This document shows, one piece after another, positions 13,336 to 25,574 of a stretch of DNA of 64,000 bases. This DNA comes from Membranipora membranacea (taxonomy: Eukaryota; Bryozoa; Gymnolaemata; Cheilostomatida; Membraniporidae). Within the stretch, counting starts at the first letter, position 1; each line of letters starts with the position of its first letter. The notes beneath the pieces are model-generated. The model was given only the letters and a program-made list of their open reading frames with translations. It had not been told where the DNA came from and searched no databases. The stretch covers positions 19,714,001 to 19,778,000 of the forward strand of contig OU612068.1 in the NCBI GenBank assembly GCA_914767715.1, in the 5' to 3' direction. The translations under genes were made by a program, and so were the position numbers.

Positions 13336-14656
13336 ATCATTACCCAACCAGCAACCATTATTGTGTAATTAACCCTGCCTGCTAAATAAATTACATTCAT
13401 TTTTGCTATTGTATAGTTATAGTATGAGCCTTTACAGTTCTAGTCAAAATTATACAATTGGATTGACATTGTATTCAATGAGTTTGTATTTAGATGACCA
13501 GGCAAGATATGCTGTAATCACTGAATTCAATGGCTGTAATGAATAGATATTGCTGTGCAAGGTAGCATCAAAATCTATATTGCTGGAGGCCCAGGTTCAA
13601 ATCCCCGCAGGGGCAAATCTTTTCTTTTCGATTCATTATGATGGAAATTGAAAGCATTCCATTCGAATTGTCCGCTCACAATTTTTGTAAGCACAGAAAA
13701 CTCTTAGTAATGAGTACGATGACCCGACAAAATACTTATGTTCAACTCTTCTGTGTTGTACACTACCCTACGTTATATTTTGTGCAATCTGTTAATATTG
13801 GCAGCAACTGCATTAATAGAATACATCAGCTAAACTATGCTAGCAGAATTATCAGAAAACTTTGCTACTAATGAAAATGTACAACATCGCTCACCAGATG
13901 AGCGAGGAATTACTTTGTGTCAACTGTCCTACATGTTTAAGTGGAGAGAAGTGATATGTGAATGAGGCCATATTTTCCACAGAACCACTGACCACTGAAA
14001 ATATGCTGACTGATGCTAAAAAAACTCAAACTTGGCGTCACAGCAAGTAGTATGAGTACTGATTATTGGCATAGTCTAAACTACGCTCCTTGTGATTAGT
14101 AAGAGTGAATGGCTTTCAGCTATTTCTATTTGTTGGCCAAAGATGCTCTGAGCATGGAGTTAGCTCTGAATGTTATGGTATGTGGGCTGAGGGAGGCAAA
14201 GGTAAATCAACTACCGTAAGCCTGGTAAATATTCATTACCTGTCTACAAAGGAGCTCTTGATGTTATACTATATCATTCTCAGCCATCTCAGTTATATGG
14301 TGTACAGGAAGAAATTTTGGCATTTTTCTCTCTCACTCTTGTATGGTAGTTCCCTTGTAGGTGTTGGCACTAGTACAGATAGTATTGAAATGTTAGACTA
14401 GTGGCAACACCGTTTAAAGTAATAAATTTTAATCTGTCAGCTTGAGTGTGACAAGCAGGTAGATTAGCCAATAACAGGCATAATTACATAATTACCTTGA
14501 TATCCTTGTTGTCAAAATTTTTAATTGTATAATTAAGTATAATTAACACTGTTTGTTAATCCTTCACACACATTCCAATGCACTTGTAACAAGTCATCAT
14601 GACACACTAGTGGAATCAGAGAGACAGGAGTCATTGTAAGCTGACCTAACTTCCTG

Positions 14657-14872
14657 TCGTTTGCCGCTGATAATGAATGCGGTGAGTTTTTAATTTCGCG
14701 AATATTCATTTTTATAATGATGGTTGTTTGGGTGTAAGTGCAATCATGATCATTCTTTTACAGAAGAGTGAGGGGGCAGGAAGTTGTAACATTTTATGCA
14801 AAATACTAGATAATTGTCCAAATTTCATTTGTATATTTTTATCAAATTATTTCACCAAACTCTGCTTCAAAG
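14657..14872. repeat. Segment present only in the left foldback arm
   Basis: The left arm reads CTTCCTGTC then about 215 extra bases then CATCATTGTACAGAG, whereas the right arm joins these anchors directly. The segment is therefore an insertion in the left arm or a deletion from the right arm. No terminal repeats are obvious. Confidence 0.5.
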
Positions 14873-14942
14873 CTCATCATTGTACAGAGTTATTATGCCA
14901 AGAATGAGATTGCCTCGCAAAAAAACCTTAAATTCTCTGGCG

Positions 14943-15615
14943 CCCCTATTCTCCAGTATTTGCAAAAAAGTTTCATTGATTTTCCGCGCTTCTTGGTCAA
15001 CTTCATGAGTTGAGCCAGCATTATATGATAATCTGTGTGTTTACCCAAAGGGTTGTCCATTTTTAAATTTACTGGTACCTTATCAGTTCTTTGAAGGTTG
15101 CCTATGAATGCCAGTGTAAACAAAATGAACATTCTGACTGGCTTATCTTGATTATGACTTCATGGGTAAATAACTTGGATACCAACAGATGTTGATGTCA
15201 AGTGAAAGGTAAACAATTGGCAAATTAGACACTGTGAGAATCTTGTTCAAATTCAATAAGCTAATCTCATTGAAAATGATCAGGCAGATTAAACTGTACA
15301 TTGTAGCCATTAATTGCATGCATCAAAGAGTTTGGTATGTTAAAGGTTCTATCAACCTGAAATTCCAATCATTTCAACAAATTCAGATTAAGGGCTTGCA
15401 GGGCCATTAGAGCAGTTAAATTTTAAAGCGATAAATTATGTCCTGGACAGCCTTTAAGCAGATAATCTTTCAAAGCTCTCAGATTATTATTATCGGCTGC
15501 ATTGATAAATTTGGAATATATAGTGACCACCAGACATTCTGTACAAACGAGTTCTATTGTGTCATTGAATGATAAGCCTGTTTGATTTACTCTTGCTTCT
15601 CTCTACCCATATACC
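14943..15615. other. Unpaired centre of the foldback
   Basis: About 670 bases between the two arms, AT-rich, without an open frame that I can support and without obvious similarity to other parts of the window. Confidence 0.5.
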
Positions 15616-15978
15616 ATAAAATTGAAGAGAATTTAAGGTTTTTTTGCGAGGCAATCTCATTCTTGGCATAATAACTCTGTACAATGATGAAAGACAGGAA
15701 GTTAGGTCAGCTTACAATGACTCCTGTCTCTCTGATTCCACGAGTGTGTCATGATGACTTGTTACAAGTGCATTGGAATGTGCGTGAAGGATTAACAAAC
15801 AGTGTTAATTATACTTAATTGGACAATTAACAATTTTGACAACAAAGATATCAAGGTAATTATGTAATTATGCCTGTTATTGGCTAACCTCCCTGCTTGT
15901 GGCACTCAAGCTGACAGATTAAAATTTATTACTTTAAACTGTGTTGCCACTAGTCTAACATTTTTTTTAAAATGTTAG

Positions 15979-16211
15979 TTAAAATCCCAATGGTTGGTCA
16001 CTCACCACATCGTGGCGGCGAAATAGTGTGCCTTAAGGGCGAGGCTGCAATGACTGCGCCAATTTGCTCTCAGTTTGTAGGCAGGTCGTAGCACACCTGC
16101 GGGTCCATCAACTCCCAGTAGTCAGTGGACTGCAGTGGGATTCGAACCCACGACTTTCAACACTTGCATGATGAAAGTCCGGCGCTCTAACCACCGAGCC
16201 ACCTCCTACTC
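15979..16211 (-). mobile_element. tRNA-derived SINE, copy 1
   Basis: On the minus strand it starts GAGTAGGAGGTGGCTCGGTGG, with an A-box-like TGGCTCGGTGGTTAGAGC and a B-box GGTTCGAATCC about 50 bases on, followed by a unique tail ending CAACCATTGGGATTTT. It lies inside the right foldback arm, where the left arm has no insertion, so it arrived after the arms formed. It is about 95 percent identical to copy 2 at 24981-25213. Confidence 0.8.
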
Positions 16212-17875
16212 CTCTATTTTAATACTATCTGTACTAGTGCCAACACCTACTAGGGAACTACCATACAAGAGTAAGAGAGAAATATGCCAAAATTACTTCC
16301 TGTACACCATATAGCTGAGATGGCTGAGAATGATATAGTATAACATCAAGAGCTCTTTTGTAGACAGGTAATGAATATATACCAGGCTTACAATAGTTGA
16401 TTTACCTTTGCCTCCCTCAGCCCACATACCATAATATTCAGAGCTAACTCCATGCTCAGAGCATCTTTGGCTAACAAATAGAAATAGCTGAAAGCCATTC
16501 ACTCTCAATAATCACAATGAGCGTAGTTCAGACTATGCCAATAATCAGTACTCATACTACTTGCTGTGACGCCAAGTTTGTGTTTGTTTTAGCATCAGTC
16601 AGCATATTTTCAGTAGTCAGTGGTTCTGTGGAAAATATGGCCTCATTCACATATCACTTCTCTCCACTTAGGCATGTAGGACAGTTGACACAAATTAATT
16701 CCTCGCTCATCTGGTGAGCGATGTTGTACATTTTTATTAGTAGCAAAGTTTTCTGATAATTCTGCTAGCATAGTTTAGCTGATGTATTCATTTATGCAGT
16801 TGCTGCCTATATTAAAAGATTGCACAAAATATAACGTAGGGTAGTGTACAACACAGAAGAGTTGAACATAAGTATTTTGTCGGGTCATCGTACTCATTAC
16901 TAAGAGTTTTCTGTGCTCACAAAAATTGTGAGCGGACAATTCGAATGGAATGCTTTCAATTTCCATCATAGTGAAACGAAAAGATTTGCCCCAGCGGGGA
17001 TTTGAACCTGGGCCTCCCGCAATATAGACCTTGATGCTTCCTTGCACAGCAATATCTATTCATTACAGCATATCTTGCCTGGTCATCTAAATACAAACTC
17101 GTTTTTTGGATTGCGACGTTAGTGGAACGCTAGATTGCGACGTTTTGACATTTGTGGGTTCAACAAGAATGAATCCAAACAAGATAACTCTTGTAGTCAA
17201 AATAGGAGAGGTACTCTTCCCTGGAAAGCACTGACAGCATGCAAACAATATTACTCATGTGTCCACTATTTGTCTTGTGTTTTCTTATCGGCTGATGACA
17301 AACTTAGGACTTTATCTCTTCGGGATATGCCAATTAAAATTTGAGATACTCAATTAGATTTTTTCTTGTAAAGTGAGCAATTCAGCCTAAATGTGATTTT
17401 ATAATAGGATGTCTTATTGAAGTAGGCCTATTTAGCAGTGTAAATGATTTTGAAGAGTTGTCTACTCATGCATTTGTTTTATTTAGAAATGTCTCTGTTC
17501 TCGCAAATAAGTAAAACATGCTTTCTCTCTTGCACATTCTCATTTTTACACGATATTATGGTTTAAAATTACCGAAGACATTTCTTCAAATGGTCAGAGA
17601 GCGTAAGGAACCTCTCCAAAATTGTGCCAAAACCATAAACACTGCTGAAAAATGTCCGCAAAATCACTCGAGTATGAACTCAACTTAGTTGAAAGACAAA
17701 GTGAGAAGGAGTTTTGAACAAAAGGATACCTATGAATCGGTGCAAAATGCATTGCTCGTTTCTATTGAATGACCTTCCTGACCATTTATCAGTTTCCAAG
17801 TGGCATTTTCTGTTCAAAACTTTCTTTTTTTTCCTTTAACAGATGAATAAAGCTAATCTACTTTTCTTATTGTAG

Positions 17876-20800
17876 ATAAACAGAAATATGGAAAGGGCAG
17901 ATACAGTTCAAAATTCACGAATCATTTTGCAGAGTGTAAAAAATGCCATTTGTTTGCACACCAAGTAGTCGTCCTGAGTGACAAACTGCAGTTGTGTGCT
18001 CATTGTCTGGAATTCACAGATCAAAGACATCATGTCTCTAAGCTCCACGTTTCAGAAATCGATCACTTGCAGGTTATGCTGCATGCTAGAACATCAGAAC
18101 AAGGTGAGAGACTACAGTAATAATCTATGTCTACATTAAAGAGTGATAACACATAGAATTTTGGACATCTTATATCCATCAAACAATTCAGGTCACAGAT
18201 AAGGGTATCAAGTGCGGGGATTTAGAGTTAGAATCTTTTACATAGCACATGACGCGGAAATATGATAGGTTACCAGTCTCTAAGTTCTCTATTTTTTCTG
18301 CAAATTCATAGAATAATTTTTAACACAATTTCTAAATAAGTCCAATTCATTTTAGTCCAGCAGTTTGCCCACAGAAAGAGAAATTTGGCGATTGAAACTG
18401 GAGAAGGCCAAGATGGAGAACTTAGCACATCAACAGGCAGTCCTTTGTCAAAGTATATTGCTCGAAAGCGAAAGCCTGTTGGAAGAGCTGCGGCATCCGA
18501 TTCAGCTCCAAAATATAGAAGATTGCAGAAAGTTGACCAACCAGATGTTGGAGATGAAGGTAAGTATTTAAATGATATCTCTTTTTCGAGCCTTGATCAA
18601 CACTGGAGTGAAACACTGAAGTGAAATACTGGAGTGTGGCACTGAGGTGTGGCACAGAATTGTGGCACTGAAGTGTGGCTCGGCTCTGAAGTGTGTCTAT
18701 GAGGTGTGGCACAGAATTGTGGCACAATTGGTTTACAAATTAATCATTGATTTTCTCTTCAAACATTGGTGAACAAAGAGATTCACAGCCGATTACCTGA
18801 TCATCTCCTTTTCCAATGAAAATAGCCCTATGTTGGCTACTACACAAATATCAATGCCTGCATGGTCGGGTTGTTACCAAGGAGTTACTCCTTGTTGTTA
18901 CTTACATGAGTTATGTGAGAATTGCATTGGGAAAAAAATTGTATAGCTCTTCTGGGCAATAATGAATGATAGGTGTGGGTGTGAGATTGATTTAACTCCT
19001 ACTTGTAATATTCAACTGGATACAACAATGATAAATTAAAATTACATTTAATAAAGACCCATAACTTTTCTTCAAATAAACAAAGACTTTGAGAATTTTT
19101 GTATATTTGTAGCTGGTGTTCCTGGCGATAGTAATCAAAACGACAAATCAGAGTCAGCTCAAATGATACAAAGTCTCAAGCAAAAGGTAGGAATCGATTT
19201 ACTTGGTTACAAAATTTGTCCAGGAACATGAACAGATGCAAGGAAGCACAACTTCTCAGTTCCAAAAAATATAAAAAATGTTTAACATTCCATGTGTTGC
19301 TACAGTTTCAATGAGTGCAGGATAATCATGAGGTTGCCTTTATATTGTTGTGAGGGTGCGGTAGTGAATCATGTTTTGACCAACAACCTGAAACATATAC
19401 ATGAGGACATGTTCATGTCTCAGGAATAGACAAACTCGATATTTTCCAATTCCTCTAGTGTGGTATGAAGTTACATTACTCAAATAACACAGCTTCTGTT
19501 TAAGGTCATGCCTCGCCTAAGATACTAACTTGAGAACTACTGGTCCGATTTCCTTGATTTTTCATTCTAATTGTAGCTATTCCTTGATTAGCAATTTCCA
19601 AACCCTCAATTATATTTATTTTAATTTCTTATTATTGTGATGGCAATTTATAAAATTTAAGCCACCGGTGCCCATGCAAAAGAATAGGAGCTGTCAATAA
19701 CTGGGAGCATCTGGCTCAGACTCCTCACAACTATTTATTTGTATCAAACCAGAATTGGCAGCGCAAAGTAGTCCCACTATAATTAACTTGTGATAATTAA
19801 TGGTAGTATCAAGCCTCGACATGAATTTCAAGCACTAAAGAAGGCAAGTTCTATGATAACAGACATGAATTAACAAGCCAGCCTGTGAGCTATTTAAAAA
19901 TACACTCAAATGACTGGAGTTTAGAGACTTATATTACTACGCCAAATCTGGTGCAGAAATATATCAGGAAAAAACCATGATTGGTTGGATTTTCCTTTGT
20001 ATTCATGAGGCATTTATATCAACTTGAGTAGAGATGTTGATTCAAAATTTGGGAATATACAAAAAGGATATGTTTTTAGATAATTCCAATGCAATTGTTC
20101 ACTTGACATATGTTTTATTTGAAGCTAGCTTGCCAAAATCAATATCAAGTTTATAGCCTGCCTCTGGATGACTGCATGATCGGCCGTCTTATCATACCCC
20201 TTCCCCAACACAAAAGTTTTATTTGGTTCAAAATCAATGCCTAGTGCCCCCACCAAGGCTTTGGTGGATGCCCCTATCATAAAAAATATTTCAGTCTCGG
20301 TACAGTTTTCACATATTTGTACTTCTAGTTTTGTACAGCAAAGGGGCATTTTTGTCAAAATTTTGACTATTTTAGAAGTATGATAATTTAAAATCGCAAA
20401 ATGACAGATCATTTTCTATTCATCAATACTGGCCAGCACTGGGTTAGTAAGGGCACTAGGGTAATTACATTTGTCCACCTTAACCAACAATTGACACAGC
20501 TCACTTTCATTATAGCATTGTCAACACTAATGGCGTAGCTATCAGTATGCGAATTTTAATGCCGTTTTTTTTTCAAGTCAAATCAAACATTGAACATTAT
20601 TGTTGTTAAGGCTGCATGATATAAGGGTAGTATTTATGTATTGACTGCATTTTTAGCTCCAAGAACTTGCAATGTCTTTGTATGTGGACAATAGTGACAA
20701 CATGTTTTGACATGTTGCTGAAATTCAGTGTCGCGCTATGACGTTACGTCATGGCGTAACGTCGTCAAATTCTGGGTTTAAACTTCTTTGATCATGTGGA

Positions 20801-23800
20801 TTGAGAAACCCCAAAAAAAATTTTGGCGAGATTAATTTGATTACTTAGAATTCCTTGCAGAGTTAGTGATTTCAAGAATGTCTCAGACAAGAAGCTTATC
20901 AGGTTTCATCTTGCAGTGTTAACAATGAATCTTGGTTTTTATAGGTGGAAGAGGTTCACTCAAATTTACAAAATGTGCTTTCTGAACCACGGCCTCTACC
21001 AAATCATCAGAGAGAGTGCATAACCTGTACGATAGCAACTTCACTGTCCTCAGAGAGTTCCGAACCCAACATACTGATATTCATTGCTGCTGGACATTTG
21101 ACATCAGTTCCAATATACAAATGGAATGGGAAAAACTCAAGCTGGAAAATTTCGACATTTCACACCAAATCACCTTGTCAAGCTACAGAAATAGCCAGTG
21201 AAATGGGACTAAAAGATGCTCAATTTCAGAATCCAGCCTACGCTGCCTTCTCCTCTTCGCACAACCTCAAACTTCTTGATGAATTACATCCAGCCCTTTT
21301 CCAATCGAGTCATGGAAACTCATCCAGATCAAGATATGTGCTAGGCGATATGACGGTTCATGTTGGTGACACAATACACTTTGTATTGTCATCAGATGAT
21401 GGCAAGACTGAACTTGATGCAGTCAGAGGCATCTTTGCACAAGGATCTGTAAGTGTTTTTTATTCTTACTAGTTGCCATACACATAAAGAATATCAGAGC
21501 TGTTTTCAATAGGCTAAAGGTCCCCTTGTTGGCGTCTGCATAGAATCATTTGGCACTAAAAGTTACCTGCCAATTGAAATAACAATTGACTTTTCTTTGA
21601 TACTCCAAACGGATTAATTTTTGTTACTGGCAACATGTGATATCAAAGAAGCAGGAGGTGCACGAGGGGGGGGGGTTATAAAAGAACAGGAGGGGACATT
21701 TGAGTGCTGCTATGCTAACACTATTTGATATGCCTTGCTGATAGCGTTACATTGACTGGGCCTTTCTTTTCACCTTAAACATATATTTCACCCTGAGATC
21801 TTACTCTTGGTTTAGTGTTATGTAAGGAGATCCAGTCAGAATTAAAACAACCTTTCTTGGACACTTTGCTGGCGTATATATGCATGTAATTTACGGATGC
21901 AAATTATTTTTTTCAGACATCAGAATGCTGCCATGTTCATGACTCAGATGATAGTGATGACAGTTTAAGCAGCACTTCCAGAGATGATGTTTCTATAGCA
22001 GACCGTTTGCATGCGCTGAACGAACCTGAAGACAGTCTAATAGTGACAGTCATCTACACTTCGTTTGATAACGAGGAAAACAAAAAGCTGATGCTATTTG
22101 AATGTATAGCGGGAGCAATCGATGACGACATGGTGCTAACAGGAAGCCAAGCTTTGTCTACTGAGGTATTCATGAATGATGACATTCACAATCAAATTGC
22201 AGCTGAATGGAACAGCACTTTTCTTCAAAAACTCTCGGCTAAAGAACAAGCACAGTGGAAGAAAAACTGCCCCGCGTTTGTTGTCACCAGTCAGTTTCCA
22301 TTCAGGAATAACTCTTTGATAGCGGATGTAATGCCTTACGAACTCCACCGGGTGAACCTACGACATGCTGTCTCTTTCTACCACCCTAAAGAATCAAAGC
22401 TGTTCCATAGAGTTTTCAAACCTAGAAGTCCGTCTGATCAAGAACATGGACTACCCTCTGGTGAACGTGCCTTCTCCAAACTGAGCCTGCAGAAAAACCA
22501 GGTATGAAAACCGTGATATGCTTCCTTGAATAATGATGGTCATCCAATCTGCAAAATCTCCTTTGTTATTGTTATATCATATCATATCATATGGTTGACT
22601 GGGTACAAAGATAATGAGATCTCCAACAAGCCAGGGGAGTAACAGCTAAAGATTGCTGATATTTCCATACAGTTGTTTTCTGTAGCTATCAAAAAGATTG
22701 GTGGCGTGATATTGGGACAAGATGAGGCCATTTCACCATAACTTGTAAATTGTGCTCAACAATTTGCCACGAATTGAATCTAAACTTGAGATCAAATATT
22801 CTGGAAAACAATTTCAACAAAGGCTGTTTAGTTCTTTCTCACATGGTTCAATTTTTATAGTCAATCAGTTTTCATGCGATTCTGTTTTCTGTTTTGAAGA
22901 CTTTCTCCCTTTGCATATTTTCTTAAGAATTTGCATCATAATTTTGTTGCAGAACGATCCAACACGCCCAATGAGACAGAAAAATCTGGAGCTAGAACAG
23001 ATGAGGATATACAAATGCATTCGTGAGCTGGACATGAGCAATGGCGACATGGACCCTAGGTCTGCTCTGACCATGATCACTCTCAGTGTTCTTAAAGAGG
23101 CAGGAAACGGATTTGATGCTTCCTCATCAGTGTTTTGCCTTCAAGGAATTGTCTGTGATGTAGGTCCAAAACTTTTCCACTTGGAGCTCAACAAAAAACC
23201 TGGATGGACAATATCCACCCACTGGATAACCAACCCTGAGATGTCCCAGAAGATGGGTCAGCAGTGGGAAGACACACTCAGCAAGCTTTCACATGATGAG
23301 ACTCGTGAGTTTGCAAAGGGTGTCCTCGTCTTTGCCAAGCTTAATCACATGCAACAGCTGGAGTTCAAGTTTCCTGTTTTTCCCCGAAGAGGCGATGCGA
23401 CAATAAATGATGAGAATTCCACAATGAGCTTCAGTTCAGCCAACTCACAACTGATGTGTGAAATAAAAGCAGTGCATGGCGGAGAGACAAATTCAAGAAA
23501 GTTCTACAGAAAGGTTGAGGAAATAAAGGTGAGTTGATGTTTCATCAGCGCCCTCACTTTTTTGTAAAAAAAAAGCAATATGCAAATTTCAGAATTCCTC
23601 TGCTAAAATCTGAATACATGGTACTTGTATACTTGTAATAATACTTTTTCAGCATGGAAAAGCTATAGTTTACGAGAAACTTCAGACGACCAGGGTTTCG
23701 GAAGTTCTTGACCTACCTGATGTTCAGGCCAGTGATATGCAGAAGGAAGGTGATCACCTCACGATACATTCACATAGAGTCACAACAAAGCTCAAAAGTG

Positions 23801-24603
23801 CAGGAAGTGGTAAAATTATCAAAGTTGTATCAATACCTGAGAATACTGTTGTTTGTATTATGGCTGAGGAAGTTTCACCCAACATAGATGATCGTTTACA
23901 AGATTCAGCATATCATGACCCAATGAACAGCTGGGAATATGAGACCTCCATAGTTGAAGCAAATGATGAAGGTCATCGACGGCTCTTGACCCATGTCAAG
24001 AAGGGTTGGGAAAATAATACAACAAACAAGGTTGCCCGTTTTGCACTTTTCAAGCAAACTCCCGTCCAAACTAGGCTCACCAGTGTTAGGCTCAGGCCTA
24101 AGGAAACAGAAGTTCGCAACAGATCAACACATGTTGATATCCATGCTCATAACACAAGAACAAAACCATTGCTCTGTCACATCTTAGACGACAAAACATT
24201 GAGGCCACACTTTGAAAGTATTGTGAAGAAACACGATTCGCTTAAACAGAAATTTGACCAGTCTACAAATAGCTCTGACAAAATCAAGTCGCAGATGATG
24301 GAAGACTGTGACACGAGAGCTCTTTTTCAAAATTTGAAACAACTGCCAACATCATTCAAATACCCAACATTGGGGATTGTCAATACTATTCTTCCTAGGC
24401 CCAATCACATGTGTTTGCCTGACCCCATGGTTCATGGGGCCTGTGCTTATGGCCCAGTAATCAATAATAGAGCTTTTCCGAGGAACAACAATGCACATAT
24501 CAAATTTTCTAAGGCCGGAGAAGAACAAAGAAAACTTGATATTGATGTCCTCTGTGAACTTATAGAGCTTTTCAATGAAGAAAAATGTGGGTCTAGTGCC
24601 TAA
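17876..24603 (+). CDS. Large uncharacterised protein with N-terminal Cys/His cluster (5' end missing)
   Basis: Seven phase-consistent exons: 17876-18103, 18356-18559, 19113-19186, 20945-21448, 21917-22501, 22953-23528 and 23653-24603 (stop TAA). Together they encode about 1,040 residues. The first of these exons needs one base from an upstream exon that I could not find, so the start is unknown. The first exon has CKKC, LCAHC and RHH, a likely zinc-binding treble clef or B-box-like site (not a canonical B-box). Exons 2-4 are polar, with a short helical stretch across the third/fourth exon junction (SAQMIQSLKQK then VEEVHSNLQNVL). The fifth exon opens with an Asp/Ser patch (HDSDDSDDSLSS). The rest is rich in mixed alpha/beta sequence such as LRHAVSFYHPKESKLFHRVF and shows no signal peptide or membrane segment. 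I do not recognise a family. An AATAAA follows at 24629. It looks like an intracellular, perhaps ubiquitin- or immune-related adaptor, but that is a guess. Confidence 0.75.
18602..18727. repeat. Imperfect short tandem repeat in intron
   Basis: About ten diverged copies of a 10-13 base unit of the type CTGAAGTGTGGCA lie just after the donor at 18560, in the intron of the Cys/His-cluster gene. No regulatory role is visible. Confidence 0.6.
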
Positions 24604-24628
24604 ACTAATGGGGATGGCAAAATCACAC

Positions 24629-24634
24629 AATAAA
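24629..24634 (+). promoter_or_regulatory. Polyadenylation signal AATAAA
   Basis: AATAAA lies 26 bases after the TAA stop of the large uncharacterised gene, which suggests a very short 3' UTR. Confidence 0.55.
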
Positions 24635-24980
24635 TGTACTGTGTCATGAGAGAAACAACTCCAAGTAATGATGAGATGGTGCACTAGGTTAGCGCGCTTG
24701 ATTTCCACTGTAAGGCGATTGGCAGGAGGCAGAAGTTGTAGGTTCAAGTACCACTGTGGGAGCTTTCAAGGTTGAATTTTCCAACCTCTGGTGCATCATG
24801 CAATATCTGGTACCTCTCCAATATTGAGTGTATGGTTGAGTTGTGATGTTTTATTTTTTTGAGGTTGATACAATGGGAGATGTGGTGTATCATCAAAACA
24901 ACACAAAGCATTTGCACCCAAGTGAGGTCAAGGACAGGATCGAATAAAATTAGAAAGCAGTGGGACTTGCACTTGTTGGT

Positions 24981-25213
24981 TAAAAATCCCAATGGTTGGT
25001 CACTCACCACATCGTGGCGGCGAAATAGTGTGCCTTAAGGGCGAGGCTGCAATGACTGCGCCAATTTGCTCTCAGTTTGTAGGCAGGTCGGAGCACACCT
25101 GGGGGTCCAACAACTCCCAGTAGTCAGTGGACTGCAGTGGGATTCGAACCCACGACTTTCAACACTTGCATGATGAAAGTCCAGCGCTCTAACCACCGAG
25201 CCACCTCCTACTC
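24981..25213 (-). mobile_element. tRNA-derived SINE, copy 2
   Basis: Same sequence and orientation as copy 1: the A-box-like TGGCTCGGTGGTTAGAGC and the B-box GGTTCGAATCC on the minus strand, then the same unique tail. It lies about 380 bases downstream of the stop of the large uncharacterised gene and is in the opposite orientation to it. Confidence 0.8.
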
Positions 25214-25574
25214 ACTTATGACCGCAATACTTGCAGCACCAAAAACCTTGCAGTAAATACCAAGCAAGCTAACCGATTGTGCCCTCTATATCCCCCCCCC
25301 CTGTCTCCTCAATAGCCAAACTGTTACTCTACTAAAAGTCGTCAACTGGCATCCCAAAAGCTTATACAATTCCACAGTTGCCACTTTATTTAACATAGCA
25401 CTGTTTTAGGGTTATTGAAGGTTAAAGGGTCAATTGCTTGAACCCCTTGTAGTTTTTAGCTGTCTTTCCTGATTCGTAGCATGCGTTGCCATGAGTCAGT
25501 TAGAAGATGAGTAAACACAGGAAGGAACTAACAGATAGCACCAAAACCATTTGATTCAAATTACATAATCCAGC

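Larger units (their letters stand above)
13480..17100. mobile_element. 3.6 kb foldback: arms of about 1.45 kb around a 0.67 kb centre
   Basis: The left arm (13480 to about 14942) reappears reverse-complemented as the right arm (about 15616 to 17100) at clearly more than 90 percent identity by eye. Outer ends are GAGTTTGTATTTAGATGACC and its complement; inner ends contain GAATTTAAGGTTTTTTTGCG. The left arm has an extra segment (about 14657-14872) and the right arm carries a SINE (15979-16211). Near each outer end is a tRNA T-arm-like string (GGTTCAAATCCCCGC). The arms contain a mirrored open frame (14105-14401 plus, 16508-16293 minus) with no recognisable domain. No transposase is visible in the centre, so this is probably a non-autonomous foldback element or an inverted duplication. 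Confidence 0.75.
3522..17875. other. 14 kb without a supported gene; repeat-rich
   Basis: Short open frames occur here but none has splice structure, composition or motifs that I can support. The region holds hairpin elements (3644-3732, 5490-5824, 5975-6072, 7215-7244, 12754-12835, 13264-13335), a diverged tandem duplication (about 9706-10450), a coding-like fragment near 12.9-13.1 kb and the large foldback 13480-17100. Between 7.3 and 9.7 kb and between 10.5 and 12.7 kb I see only AT-rich DNA with poly-A/T tracts. Confidence 0.6.

Noticed and set aside
14105-16508. Mirrored open frames (MNGFQLFLFVGQRCSEHG type)
   Set aside because: They belong to the foldback arms, have no domain and no splice context, and are broken at different places in each arm.
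20656-20697. Candidate mini-exon (LQELAMSL) between exons at 19186 and 20945
   Set aside because: It would enter in phase 0 and leave in phase 2, while the next exon must be entered in phase 0; direct joining of the neighbours is consistent.
24352-24747. 131-codon open frame on the minus strand
   Set aside because: Antisense to the last exon of the large uncharacterised gene, whose reading frame is supported by splice phase and stop position.
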